Made by a program: the position numbers and the translations under genes. Shown piece by piece: positions 29,646 through 42,700 of a stretch of 64,000 nucleotides of DNA. The stretch comes from Heliopora coerulea (lineage: Eukaryota; Cnidaria; Anthozoa; Scleralcyonacea; Helioporidae), in NCBI GenBank assembly GCA_030142905.1, contig JASJOG010000109.1:852001-916000 (forward strand), given 5' to 3'. Position 1 is the stretch's first letter, and each line of letters begins with the position of its first letter. Below the pieces are notes generated by a model. The model saw nothing but the letters and a program-made list of their open reading frames with translations, was not told where the DNA came from and did no database searches.

Positions 29646-32600
29646 GTAAGGTGTAGATATGCAGAGGTTATCAGAATTTGGCTTCTAGTTACTGTATAGT
29701 GATTACAGCTCTAAGTTAATCATATGCGAATCACGAACAAGACCATAAATGAGGGTTCAGACTGTTGTAGAACGTGGTGCTAAACGTATCGTATATGGGT
29801 TCATGCATTGCTTCGAGTTCATGCCGTAACTTGTCCGCCTGAATAGTCTGTCCAGTATTTTGCTCTGGCTAACGTCGGGACGATTTCAGTAACCAAAGGG
29901 AAAGGTCTGAAGTTTAGCATGTCTCAAGGGCTGATTATAACAAGAATTTCAGTCCTGATTCACAAAGAATTTTCTTTAAAACTGCGTTGTGATTGCACGA
30001 CGGAAATTCAAATTTCAACCTGAGCTGAGCCTTAATTTGTATTTTCAGCCTGGGGATAAAATTTTTCCATCTAACCAGTCCTGCAATTCGTTTCGATCAA
30101 AGGAACAGTACATAAATTATTCATTGCTAAGCTCTCGAGCAGTTGTTTCAGGCTTTCATCGAAGCAAAAATATCTCAGCTGTTACATCGACAATCACCGT
30201 GCAGACATTCGGGGAATTCACGCCAATTTACTTCTTTGTATTCTGGTTAATGCATGTCTGACGAATTTGCAAAAGGAGGACGTCTGGACCAAGGACAGCG
30301 GAGCCGCGGTGGTTGGGGGCCATAGCACTCCACTATCTTCCAAATATAACGTTGAAACAACTAAGTTTTATAACACTTCGGGTGAAATGTCCGATTAAAG
30401 CGTGCAAAATGCTGTATTTTTATCGCACATCCCCTCCGCTGTGTCGTCCCTGTGGACATGCAGAATAGCGTGGATAACATTTTTTGTCTTACTGTTGATC
30501 TTAGTCTTAACTGTAGAACTGCACTAAGTTGCATTTCATCTTACCTGCTTGGGAGCGCAAAATTTGAAGAATAATTAATTGCTTGGCTACTCAAAATATA
30601 GACAGAAGTTTGTTTCTGTGTTCTGGAGTGGCTAAGGACCGTAACAAAGGGCCCTGAAAAATGTACGCTTTCTTTCAGTGTCAGAACTTAAGTTTGGAGA
30701 GGTCATAAATCCTTCACTGGAAAAAGTAAATATTTGAGTTTGGGTAATTTAATGAGGAATTGATTGGATATAGTTATTAACTGAATTATACAGCGTTTTA
30801 AACTTCATCCTCTGAATTGTTTGCATCAATTGTTGCGCGTTGTGATGATCAACATGACCTTATTACTTCACGTCCAGCTGGAGAACAAGGTAAAATGCCT
30901 GTATAAGCCAGCCAAAACCTCCTCTTTGATCTCGAGATTTGGTTTTATCCCAGACTACATAAAAGTTAATCCATCAGGATTTAAGAGAACCATCGAAAAA
31001 TACTTTCGTTACCGTCCTCGTCCTTTATTGGCGTAATCAGCCAGAAAGCTTCGTAAACACAACTGCGTGCCATTCCTCGGCAGTCAATTAGCACTGTTTG
31101 TCAAACAAAGGAGGAAAACTTCAAAACCACTATGTGTTGTATTTACTTTTGGCTGCAAAACGAGTGTTGTTAAGGTAACGACGGATTTTCGTCGTTACCT
31201 TATGAACTTTACATGAAATAAAAACGTCCGGAGCTCTCTCGGCGAGCCTACGAAATATACTAGGGTTGTGAGGAAGCATTCTTTAGGTGAAGGAGAACCA
31301 TTTTACCCCGTCAATGATTTAAAATTAGGATACTGCGCAGACAGTATTAAATAAGGCTTTCGGGCATTTTTAACCATTCTGGTTATTACCAAAAGCCAGT
31401 ATCCTAGTATGTCTGCTAGAATCTTTGTAAAAAATTTTCAAAAATGATGAGGATACAATAAAGATAAAGATTAAAGATAAAGATTAAGGTAAAAGTTTCA
31501 AAGGTTGGTAACTGCCTTAACTAATCTCAAAGAATTCTTTACTCCATGTGTCTTCCATAGGCGTGGAGCTTAGATAGGCTAAGGGGCTTCAGCCCCCCTC
31601 AGAAATAGCATTGGGGGAGCTTATAATGGGATTTTACATTGACACGAGATTCACAAATGATATGGTTATTGACGTGCTGGTTGGGATAATATAACCATCA
31701 AAGTCTTATTATTTCTTCAAGCCTGCAGTACTCGTGATGCACCTGAGAAAATGAGCTAAGTCCAACACCAAGATTTGACATCTTGGCAACAAATCATTCA
31801 CCAGTCGTGGGGTAAAGTATTTCCGCTTTCGGTTTGAGCCCTCGCTGGGAGTAGAAAAACTCTACGCCGATGGTGTCTTCGTAAAGTTAAATGATGGCAT
31901 GCATGTGGTTTTTGAGGAGTGCTAGATTCACGGGCGGCGTCGTCTTATGACAGAATTCTTCGCCCAATCTTCGCCAATGCGAAATGAATCAAAAAATTTC
32001 TCATGGGCATCATTTCATTTAACATCTATGTTACAAAGAGTCCCAAAACATCAACATCTGTTGCTTCAGATTATCATGGAGTGGACCCCTTTAAGGTGTC
32101 CCCTATAACATAGGATAAAACCGCAATGTACCATTGCTTCAAACTAGATATTAGAGGGCACTAAATCAGATAGATCTTAACCCAGAAAGTCACCTAAAAA
32201 TTATCCATTGATAAATTTGAAATTAAACCAAAAAACTCTTTAAAACTACGCCTAAAAATAAGTGTGAAAAGAAAATAATAGGATAAACCATCGTGCCACC
32301 AATACCATGAGATGTTGGCCCGTGGTAATGCACGTGTCTTACACCTCAGTGACGAGGGTTCAACTGAAGCTGCCTGCAGTCGTCTGATTAAAAAATAACT
32401 TGGTCGCGTGAGAGGAGAGTGTGGTCCAGTTTGACTCGACCAAGCATCGCAGTATTTCTCCAGTTACCCCATTTTCCTGCTGTAGTAACACGTGCATGGA
32501 CCCATGATAGGTGACCCTTACTGGACCTCTAGGGGTACAGCTTAGTTAACTGATAACGTTATAAAGTAAACTAAAGACACTCTACGCTTTACATTACTTG

Positions 32601-35600
32601 GTTTAAGTGAATTACATCTCGAGTTGACCTTGAGGTTGTCCTATTCAAGGCCTAGGTTTGCTTGTAGGGAACTACAACTCTCCTTTTCTCGCGGGTCAAA
32701 TCCAGGGGCGCAACCTGGGATTTGAAAGGGCAGGGGTCGGATCGTAGTATCAAGGCATCAAGGCAATTTTGATCATTTCGAAGTAAGTAAATCTTTGTGG
32801 CTTTAGGAAATGAGGGCAAAACTCTGCAAAAAAGAGCAAACATAACATCTTCCACAAAAAGGGCTGGGGTTGTGACCCCCCAAAAACCCCTTTAGCTGCG
32901 TCCCGAGAATCTAAGTCGATTGGAGAAACCCCTTCGTTGTCGGTAAATTATTTGGTTTGCAAATGAAAAGCCGAGGTTAGTTTGGTAGAAAGAGGGTGGG
33001 TTAGGCTAATGGCTACGACACTGTTATGCACGGTAGACATCTGGTCTTTCCCTTTAACGTTTGAATTATACGAGATGAAATTCATCAAACATAATTACAG
33101 TGAGGTAGAAATAAAAGCAAGAAACATTGAACTAAAAACTGATAAATCTGCAAACTCGGGCATGTTCTTAGATTGACGAATCAGCGGGCAATCATATTCA
33201 CATAATGTCAAATGAATTTTAAAATTTCAGCTAATTAAAACGCAGTAAACGTGGCATCTTTTAATTACTTTTCTACGGCAATTTTTTGCTTTTCTTTTCT
33301 CAGCTTCATTGACTGATCCTTTGGATTTCCAGGGTTCCTTTTGCGTTTCAGAGCTTAACAGGAATCCTCAGATCTTGAGAAGTCTAGAACTTGTGGAACT
33401 TTGAGGCTCCTAGTACATATTTTCAGCTTAGAATTCACCCATGACGAACGGTTCTTTTAGAGACCTATAAATTTGGGAGTAAAATTATGTTCGAATTGTT
33501 TTAACTCAAGTATAACACTCGCAAAAATTGGACTCGTTTGCATCTTGTTTACGACGACTGTCTGACGCCAGTTGTCGTTGCAGGTAATTCATATTAAAGG
33601 AAAAGGCCTGTTAATTTAAATTTATAATTTAAAGATATACTGCAAGTATATCTAATAAAACCCAGCAAAAAGTTCTCGGTTACTCTTTGCAATTACAGCG
33701 TTAAAAGAACACCGTTTAAAACCAGCACAGCTGTTGTCCATGGCCGGAGCTTTTCTTCTTCCCCAAATGATGTTAGAACTTTTCAAAATCGTACAAAGTT
33801 GTTTACTTTCGTCTGAAAAGTTTCTTAAGAATGTTGAGCTAATTTACGAAAAGACTTCCACAATTTGTGAGGTACTGGCCGCCGGGTTGAAGTAAACAGA
33901 AACAGGAATATAAATTTGATTCAAATTTAATTCAAAATTGATTTGATTCAAAACAACATTAAATAATCTTTCAAAAGCTACACAAATCGAATACTAAACA
34001 TGTCATAATATATTCTTTCTCAGAATAAGTGGCAGACAGACACCAGGCAGACATGTTGAGTGAAAACATAGAGCTCATATACACAACATCGGGCTTTATT
34101 TTTCAGAATGACTTTTTAGGTAAAACTATAGATTCAAAAGTAAAGTTGAAGGAATAAGTGTCTTGCTTAACTCTTTTTAGACAAATTGCTTGGTGCAATT
34201 ACGGTGGCATGAATTTTTAAAGACGAGTAAAGGTTGCCTGGTATATATAAAAATGCTCGGAGATTTACATTGACGTTTATTTTACGTGTTTTCAGTTGGT
34301 TATAAGCCAAGCCAGCAATACAAGTAACGACACGTACAAAGTACAACTGCCATTTCAAATCAAGCACACTTCTCTTAAAACGTATTCCAGTCTGAGACAA
34401 TCTCGTTTTTGCTGAAGGTTAAATGACGTATCTAACTCATGGTCTACACACTGCTTTTCCAACACTTCACAAATAGCATTCCTTCTGCTGTGGTCGGACT
34501 TGGAATGCTTTACCAAGTCGAGGGGATTCAGCTTTTTCGCTTGAAGTTCTGGAGCAACATGGTCGGTCAGTTTTCCATCACTCCATGAAGTAGTCTTGCC
34601 GTCGTTCTGAATTTCTGACTTCTTAACACCGTCTTCTGAGATCTTTGTTCTGGATTTTGTCGACGAAGCTGAACTTTTATTGGAATTTAATTTTTTAGGG
34701 ACTGAATGGGTGGATATCCTTTTCCAAAGTGAACCCAAACGACGGTGAGATTGCGGTATGATTTCAGCCATGAATGATTAGTGATATACTGACCAAGTTT
34801 CTCAAAAATAACCGCAATCGGCGTAACAACTTACTTGCTCAACGTTTGATTTAAAATAACAGATGGCAAGGCCACTCGATTCTTCTTAATGGTTTTCTTT
34901 TCTTTTGAACAAATACACGTGCGATGACGTGATTTGAATGAATGCGACAGCGGAAATTAGAACCTCCGCAAATCAAGGACAACTCTAATTAGGCGATGCA
35001 ATACTCAGGGAGCAACGCTTATTTTAATGCGATTTCTTGAATATATTCATTGAAGGGTACTTTGATGTCAAATTGCATTTGTTTCTAATGTCAATGTTTC
35101 GTCCCTGCGTGTGTGAGAGATATGGGTGACACGCTCAAGTGAAGGCGCTTTCACACTTGATAAACTAGTGTTTTCAAACACGAGTTGACAAACTTCAAAA
35201 AGATTACCAGCGTTTTTAGACCTCAGCTCTCCTCAAATACAAAGTAATTCCTTGAAACCGATATAACGTCCCATTTGAGTGCGTCACTATAGCGACAATG
35301 GAAAAACATGCGGCGGTCGGCCGGTTCCTTACGATTCATCTTCGGAGGAAACACTACTGCAAAAAAATAGAAAAGAGATGTAAACAAATTGTTCGTATCG
35401 AGAAATCTCTGCTTATAACATGCACCATTATTGTCGAGGAAGTAAAAATCGAAAAGGTACGGCATATCCCTAAATCCAAGGCCTATATCTAGGCAACGAT
35501 ACCTTCCATACATAACAACTATTTTGAACGTCATTCAAAAGTTCTACAGTCTGCTATAATTGGGATAATTTATAACTACTGCACGTAGTTAATGTGAACC

Positions 35601-38600
35601 AAGCCTAATCTCAGAATAGGTTACCAATGAAGCAACAATCAGAATTATTTTTGATTTAAGTTTGTAAAGTCTTCGCAGAACTATATACTCTTAGGCTACG
35701 TTTGCACTATAGCCAAAGTCTCCGGATCCAAAAGTATTCGGATCCACACTAAAAATGTATTCGGATTCGTTGGCCATTTACTCAAAAAGGATCTAGATTA
35801 GTTGCATGCTCATGCTAACATAAAGGCTACGTTTACACTGCAGCAAAACTCGTGGATTCAAAAAGTATTCGGATTCCCACAAAATGTATTTGGATTCGTT
35901 AGCAGTTTACACCGGAAAAATAGCTGCGTAACCAACACATGCTCGTGTTGACGCAAACATACTTTCTTATCAAAGAAGTAACCTCGGACAAACAAAAGTG
36001 CTTTCCATTCGTTGTTTATTAAAGCCCCTGACAAAAAAATGTTATTTTCCCACCACTGGCTATTTCGGCTGTTATTAACAAAAACGAGGAAAATTTCTCT
36101 GGAGTCTTGGCTTTCCGGACTCAAAGTATCCAGGTTCTTCTCCGGATTCATATTTGTCTTGACTCGTGGGCAATCCGAAGACTTTTTTGCCGGATTCACT
36201 GCTTCAGTGCAAACGACTACTTTGAATTCGAAGAGAAAGTCTCCGGATTCCCTACGAATCCGGAGAGATTTGGACTAATAGAAACCTTGCCTGAATCATT
36301 GAAAGGATTGCTTTATGGTGTAGAAGTGAAATTATGCTAATAAATCCTCGTCAATTTGCAAAATCTGCATAAAGAACGATGATTTCCTCGGTTATCCACC
36401 ATAAGGAAGTAACAGATGAAATAAACATCTGATAAATTTGTATGAATAAATTTAGTTTTCAGCACTTTCACGGGTCTCCACTGCTATCCACTGGCCACAG
36501 TGAATTACATTAGATCTCTGTTGACAGGTTTGATTAGTGGGTTTGATGACCCAATTGGCACTATAATGTAACCACTAGGACCAGATAACCGTGTGGGGAC
36601 TGGGACTGGAAAATTAAGTATTTCATTTACTTGATATCCTCTCGCTTAAGATTGAGGACAATCTTGAAATTTCAATGGTCCTAAGATACAAATTATCCTT
36701 AGAGTTATCGTTAGGATTCGAGTTAAGATTAGGATCCTAGCGCTAATCCTATCCTTAACTCTAATCCAAACCCTACTCCTAATCCTAACAGTTGACGTGT
36801 TACCTCTTGTGACATTTTAACTTAAACCTCAACGATTTATTGCAAAAAATTATCAGATAAATAAAGCATTTAATTTTCCAGTCCCAGTCTTCACACGGTA
36901 ACCTGGTCTGAATGGTTACGTTCTAGCGCCGACCGTTTAACCCCTGTTTTCTTTCACAAACACATGAACAATTACCGCTTTCATGTTTCATGTAGTCATT
37001 GCTATGTCAGCTAAAATGACAGCTTGATCTAGATATGAATAGAATTTAAATCAAAGTTTCTATTAGGAAGAACAAAACGAAATGTATCATGATGAATAAT
37101 ACTATCTCAAGTGAAAGTTTGAAATAATAATTCCCTGAGTTTTGAATGATTTCATATAAACTTTTCCTTCAAAAAAATTTAGTCGACCTGAACCCATATT
37201 TACTACGGCAAACTAATATCTCGTAAATGCCAAACGTAGCAGGTGAAAGCCTTCATCTTAAAAAATTAATCTTTTTGAAACACTATAGCCCATGAATACA
37301 ATTTCAGCTCGAAACAATCTTTATTGCTCGCAAAGATTTGTGGTCAAATGTACAAGTCAACAATTTATGGTAAAGTCAATTGACCACTTGCACTGAAAAT
37401 CATGTAAAATCAGTCCTATGAAGATAACAGACACGGAATTGTGACCTAAGAAAACGCACAAAGGTTCATATTTGAAGTAATAGCCAAGAGGTTGGGATCT
37501 CCAAACTTGCGTTGGCTTCGACCAATAAGTAATGGTATAGTTAGTTGCGTGGTTAAAGCGATTTTTTCACTTTTCCATCGATGTGAAAATCTTTCAAAAG
37601 CAAGTTCTACATTCAAATCATAGGAAATCAGTAAAGTGAAGTTTTATTGTACACTGTGTCAGGCCCTAGATGAAATAATGAAGGTTGGGCGTAATAATTG
37701 TGCATTTGGCTTCCGTTTTGCGTATCGGATGATTATTTCATGTCAGCCAACATGGCGACTAAAAACAAAACTTGTTTCTAATTTCCTGGACATTTATTTT
37801 CCTAGCCAAAATGTAGCATAAGCGGCATTAAGACTTCTCATTATCTGTTTCCGTGAGTTAAGTGCAAATTCTTCCTTTAAAAGGCATTTTAAAGGTTGTT
37901 TAGATTAAAAGGTAAAGTGCCTTTCTTTGTACTAAAGAAACCCGTTTAGCTACACGAGCCGTTCTTCCTAGAGGTCCAGTAAGGACCACCCTTCGTGGAT
38001 GAAGAAATGAATGGATAAAGAAATCAATTCTGGTAAAGTGACAGTTTCAAAATTCACTTCACCCTTCTAAGTCAAATTTTCGAGATTAAAATTCCTGAAT
38101 TTTCGTCAATTTTATGAAGGTTGAGATCACGTAAATTGATCGGAATGGTTATTGAACTTGAACTAACCCTCTTCAGGGGCTTAACTAGAGGACAGGTTAC
38201 AACCCCGGCTCTTTTTGTAGTAAATCTTATATTTGCCCTTTTAAGGACAGCTTTTTGCCTTCATTTCCCAAAGCCACGTAGATCTACTTCACCTGAAATT
38301 ATCAAAATCGCCCCCACGGTGCCTTGATACTACCATCCAACCCTTTCCCTTCGAAGTTTCTAGTTGCGCCCCTGCTATTAATTACTGAGATAATTCTCCA
38401 TGTTTTCTTGAGCTATTTTTGATTTTCATAATTCACGGCACATTGGTTGCCGAGCAGGATTGAGATTCTAATTCCTCTTAGTTTGTAGTCGCTCCATCAC
38501 CATCAGAAACTTAGGAAACATTAGGAAAATTCTGAAAGTAATTCCTCTGAACGCAGATGCAATCGCTGCTCCACGAACGTTTTGTTGAGTCTTTAATTAT

Positions 38601-39737
38601 GCTTCGCTTAAAGTGATCTAGCTTCTTTAGTAGTTTAGCGAGTTCAAAGACATTAGCCAACTTTGGAAAAAATCGGTTTCTCTTGATTGTTTAAAAATTT
38701 TCACAGTATTTTGACCTCACTTTCAGTATTAACGGTTTTGTGCAGTGTTCTATCATGGCAAGCAGTTTCCCCTATCATTTTTGTGTGTTTTGTTTGTTTG
38801 GCCACAAGCTGCAGTAGAGTTATGAAATATTTATGAATACGGAGGAGCACTTGAATTGGCAACATATTCGAAATACGTCCTGCCTCTTAAATCTTTTTCT
38901 TTGTGTCCAACGTCGAACATTTCTATATTTTGACATTAAAAGACCAGGTGCAAGGATAGTAAAAAGTTTTATGAAATAGCATTCCGAAATTACTGTACTG
39001 ATTGGATTAAAGCTGTATTTCCAGAACTCGCTGGAAACGTAGATGAGTTTGTGCTTGCCCGTCACTGCTTTAGAACATTTACATATATGGATTTCATTAC
39101 ATTAACATTAAGCAAGTACTATTAGCAAGTTTTATTGCTTTCTGCTCAAGTTTGACGATGCTTTCTACCAATTTCTTGAATAGACATCAGGTTGATTTGT
39201 AGCTATACTTTTTTATCGTTTAAGTTGTTGACGTAGCAGGAAATTTTTGGATAATTTGCTTTTTCATTTTTAATCTCAGTAAGATAGCGACAGAGCGATG
39301 AGATGGGCTTATTATATGAATAGTTCTCATTTTTCGTGAATAATGAATGCTTATATCGCGTCTTTATCTGCATGATGAAATGTCTTTAAATTCAGTATTC
39401 TGTCAGAGGGACAAAATGCGAATGTGAGGTCAGATCAAGATATATATATATATCCAACAAAATGTAACTGGAAAGCTACACAAGTGACTTGAATAAACAG
39501 AGCGCTCGATACTATTACAGGTAGAGCGAAAATGACACAAATAGAGACAAATGTTTAACTGTCGCTACTCCGAGTTTCACGCGCTCTGGCGATCATCAGG
39601 CAACTCATCGCCAGATCGCGTGAAACTCGGAGTAGCGACAGCTAAACATTTGTCTCTATTTGTATATATATATATATATATCTTGATCTGACCTCACATT
39701 AGCATATACTGTGTATATATATATATATATATATTCG

Positions 39738-39781
<44 letters not shown>

Positions 39782-42700
39782 ATGTATATACAAATGATAT
39801 ATTTCGAGGAGATTAATTGTTTACAACGGGGATATTGAAACGCCCGGAGCTTACTCGAGCCTGCAAAATATACCTATCTAGTGTTGCGGGGGAGCATTCT
39901 CTTGGTGAGGGAGGACCTCTTTATCCCGTATGTCTTTGCAAAGTTATACTTAAGTGACAGGATTTACATGTGGTTTTTGAGGGATGCTAGATCCACTGAC
40001 GGCTTTGTTTAATGACAGAATTGTTCGCCCACAGCAAGCGAATTGAATCATAAGAACTTCTCATGGGTATCATTTCATTCATCGTCTAAGTTACTGAAAG
40101 TACTTCTGCGTGCTAAACACCAAGTCAAGTCCCACAACGTCAACATTAGGTGCTTCGGATTATCGCTGATTAGACTCCTTGAAATGTCCCAAAGGGCCCA
40201 TGTACATGATACGATTCACGACTGTCGTTTACGATTGTTCATTGGAATGTTTCTGATTTACTCATTGGAGTCTCCCGGGCGTATTGCTGCTTTAGTGAAC
40301 GAATCAAAACCAGGAACTGTGCCTTTGAGACAACATTACTTACCCCAGGGCGAACAATAGCTTATGAAAGTCGTATTCTGTAATTTGCAACTGTAGTCAG
40401 TGTTGGCGCCAGAAATTCCTCTGCGCAGAAACTAACGTCCCCGACAAGGGGGCTAAACCTTAGGGATCATGGCCACGCTCCCTTTATAATTTTGTTGTTT
40501 GAGGGGCAAAAATATCGCTTTATTTTTCCCAAGAATAATCCCAACAACTGACTAGAAACTGCTGACTTTTAGATTTGACAAGAAGATCAGAGTCTATTGT
40601 CTTTCTTCGTTAAATCAATTACAAGTACTCATAGTTTGCACAGTATATAAATGTGCTATATTACCCCATTAGTCCTTATATTAGGAACCTTAAACCCCCG
40701 ACAGAGAGGCTAAGGTTCCTCGACGGGGGACTGTTGCCCCTTCTGGCACCATCCCTGACTGTAGTCCCGACCCGTCACATTTTACTGAAGTGAAAAGACC
40801 TTTGCCAGCCGACAACTTTAAGAAATAGAGCCCGAAACGTAATCGGAAGAATAACATAGTGCAAGCTAAGTACTTTAGAGACGAAACCAATAGCTGGTAT
40901 TTCGAAATATCACTGTGATCAATTTCACCTTGTCTTACTCAAACATTGAGTTTACAAGATGTTTGTCGAAGTACCGTAGAATTCCGAAAGTAACAGTTGA
41001 TTTGCCACGCATCAAAAATTTTCCGAAAGAAGCGGTCCCACCAAATATATAGTGGTGGTCTATCCGCTATCTTGCTGTCTTGAACGCAATGGCAAATAAT
41101 GCTACAAAACTTTAAGATTCAATAACTTCTCGTCAGCTAAGGCAGGCCCGCAGAGAAGGGGGTTAAGGGGGGCAGATTGCCCCAGGGTCTCGTACTCTGA
41201 GGGGCCTCATATTGTAAGGGCCATACCCTTAAGAATTCCTCAAAATGCCTTAAAGGCCTTAATCCCGAATGAAACTCTTTTTGGCGCATAGGCCACAATC
41301 TGAAGGTTGGGGGAGGGGGGACCTCTGGATGACCACTTTGCCGGGGTCTCCTGTTGCCTCTCTGCGGGCCTGAGCTAAGGGCTGGAATTGTCCAACGGTG
41401 ACATGGAAAACTATGGTTTTTAAGGATTTCTCGAAGAAGATTAAGATAAATACTTTCGGAACTCACTCCTTCAAAAAACATTTATTTTTTTGTTTTGTTT
41501 TTTAAAAAAACAAAACGATCACGTTAAAAAAAAAAAAGCGAATATGATGAAAAACAAGTCAGTCCTGAATAAGACTTTTTTAACGTCTTTTTTTTCAACA
41601 GTCCAAAAATAACAAACCCCCCGAAAGTAGCGGCCATCAGTGGCACTCTTGAAGTAATGAGGGCCGTTACTTTCCGAATTCGTTTCTTGCTTTATTTCTT
41701 GAAATGAATTGTAATTGTATCGACTTACAAAACTTGGATGTAATCTAGTAGTTTACATCTGTTAAGCCCCATCCACACGATAAGATTGTCGTATATGAAT
41801 CTTCTCGTAGGAGGATGTGATTATTTCTTGACAGCGCAATTCTTTGTTACGGATTCGCTCGCAAATGTTGCAATACGTTACTGGAGCATTGAACTCTAAA
41901 AAGACTGGAACGATAACTGCAAACTGTATTTTGAAGCCAACATGGAGGCTGACATGTCGATTAATTTGCAGGTAACCCCAGTCCCCTACCTGATAAAACA
42001 CGCAACCTATTAGGAAAAACTTGACAATTTTCTTTTTTATTATAAGTAAGTGGAGGATAATGTCTGTAGGACTGCATGTTTGTCAGTTTCACCGGCATGA
42101 AAAATAAGGGTTTCATATACATGTATTTCAACACGCCCATTTTTGACCTACGTGGCTGCCCCCATTTTGGCTTCATTCAATCGTGAGGTTAGGTGTAATG
42201 AGATGCTTTCCAGTCTTTTTAGAGTTCAATGTATTGAAGACACTTCTGACTAAATTTCACACATTAGAATGAAACATTCATTTTCTGGCAATCGTGTGGT
42301 GTCAATACCGCCGAGAAGGGGGAGGGTAATGGGGTCAAATTGACCCCGGGCTCGGACGAGATAAGGGGGCCCGTAAGAGATCAAGGGTCCCGGTTGACCG
42401 AAAAGTACTATGTTGGATTCATTTTTTTATCAGTGGAATAAAGAACTATTGCTCATGTGCCGTCGGTATTTCTAAGTAAGATAAGACAATATGCCGATCA
42501 TTTTCGCATTCCAATTTGGCGACGTCCGTGTTCCAGACACGAAAAGATGGATGACTTTGTATTATCGATGTGCGTGATATTGTATTATCGTGTGCGTGTA
42601 TTATCGATGTAGCATCGATGTGCGTGGTTTGACTTAAAGTAGCGCTTTAGAGTACAATCAGTTTGGATTAATCATGCGTGGAATACTGAATTAATTACAG

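Noticed and set aside
35223..36340. Several 60-110 codon frames on both strands
   Set aside because: Those at 35858-36340 lie in a repeated MITE cluster whose copies shift frame. Those at 35223-35534 overlap on both strands and have no family pattern.
36690..36790. Interstitial telomere array
   Set aside because: The units are too irregular (TTAGGAT, TTAAGAT, CCTATCC) and sit in the centre of a fold-back element; no run of perfect TTAGGG.
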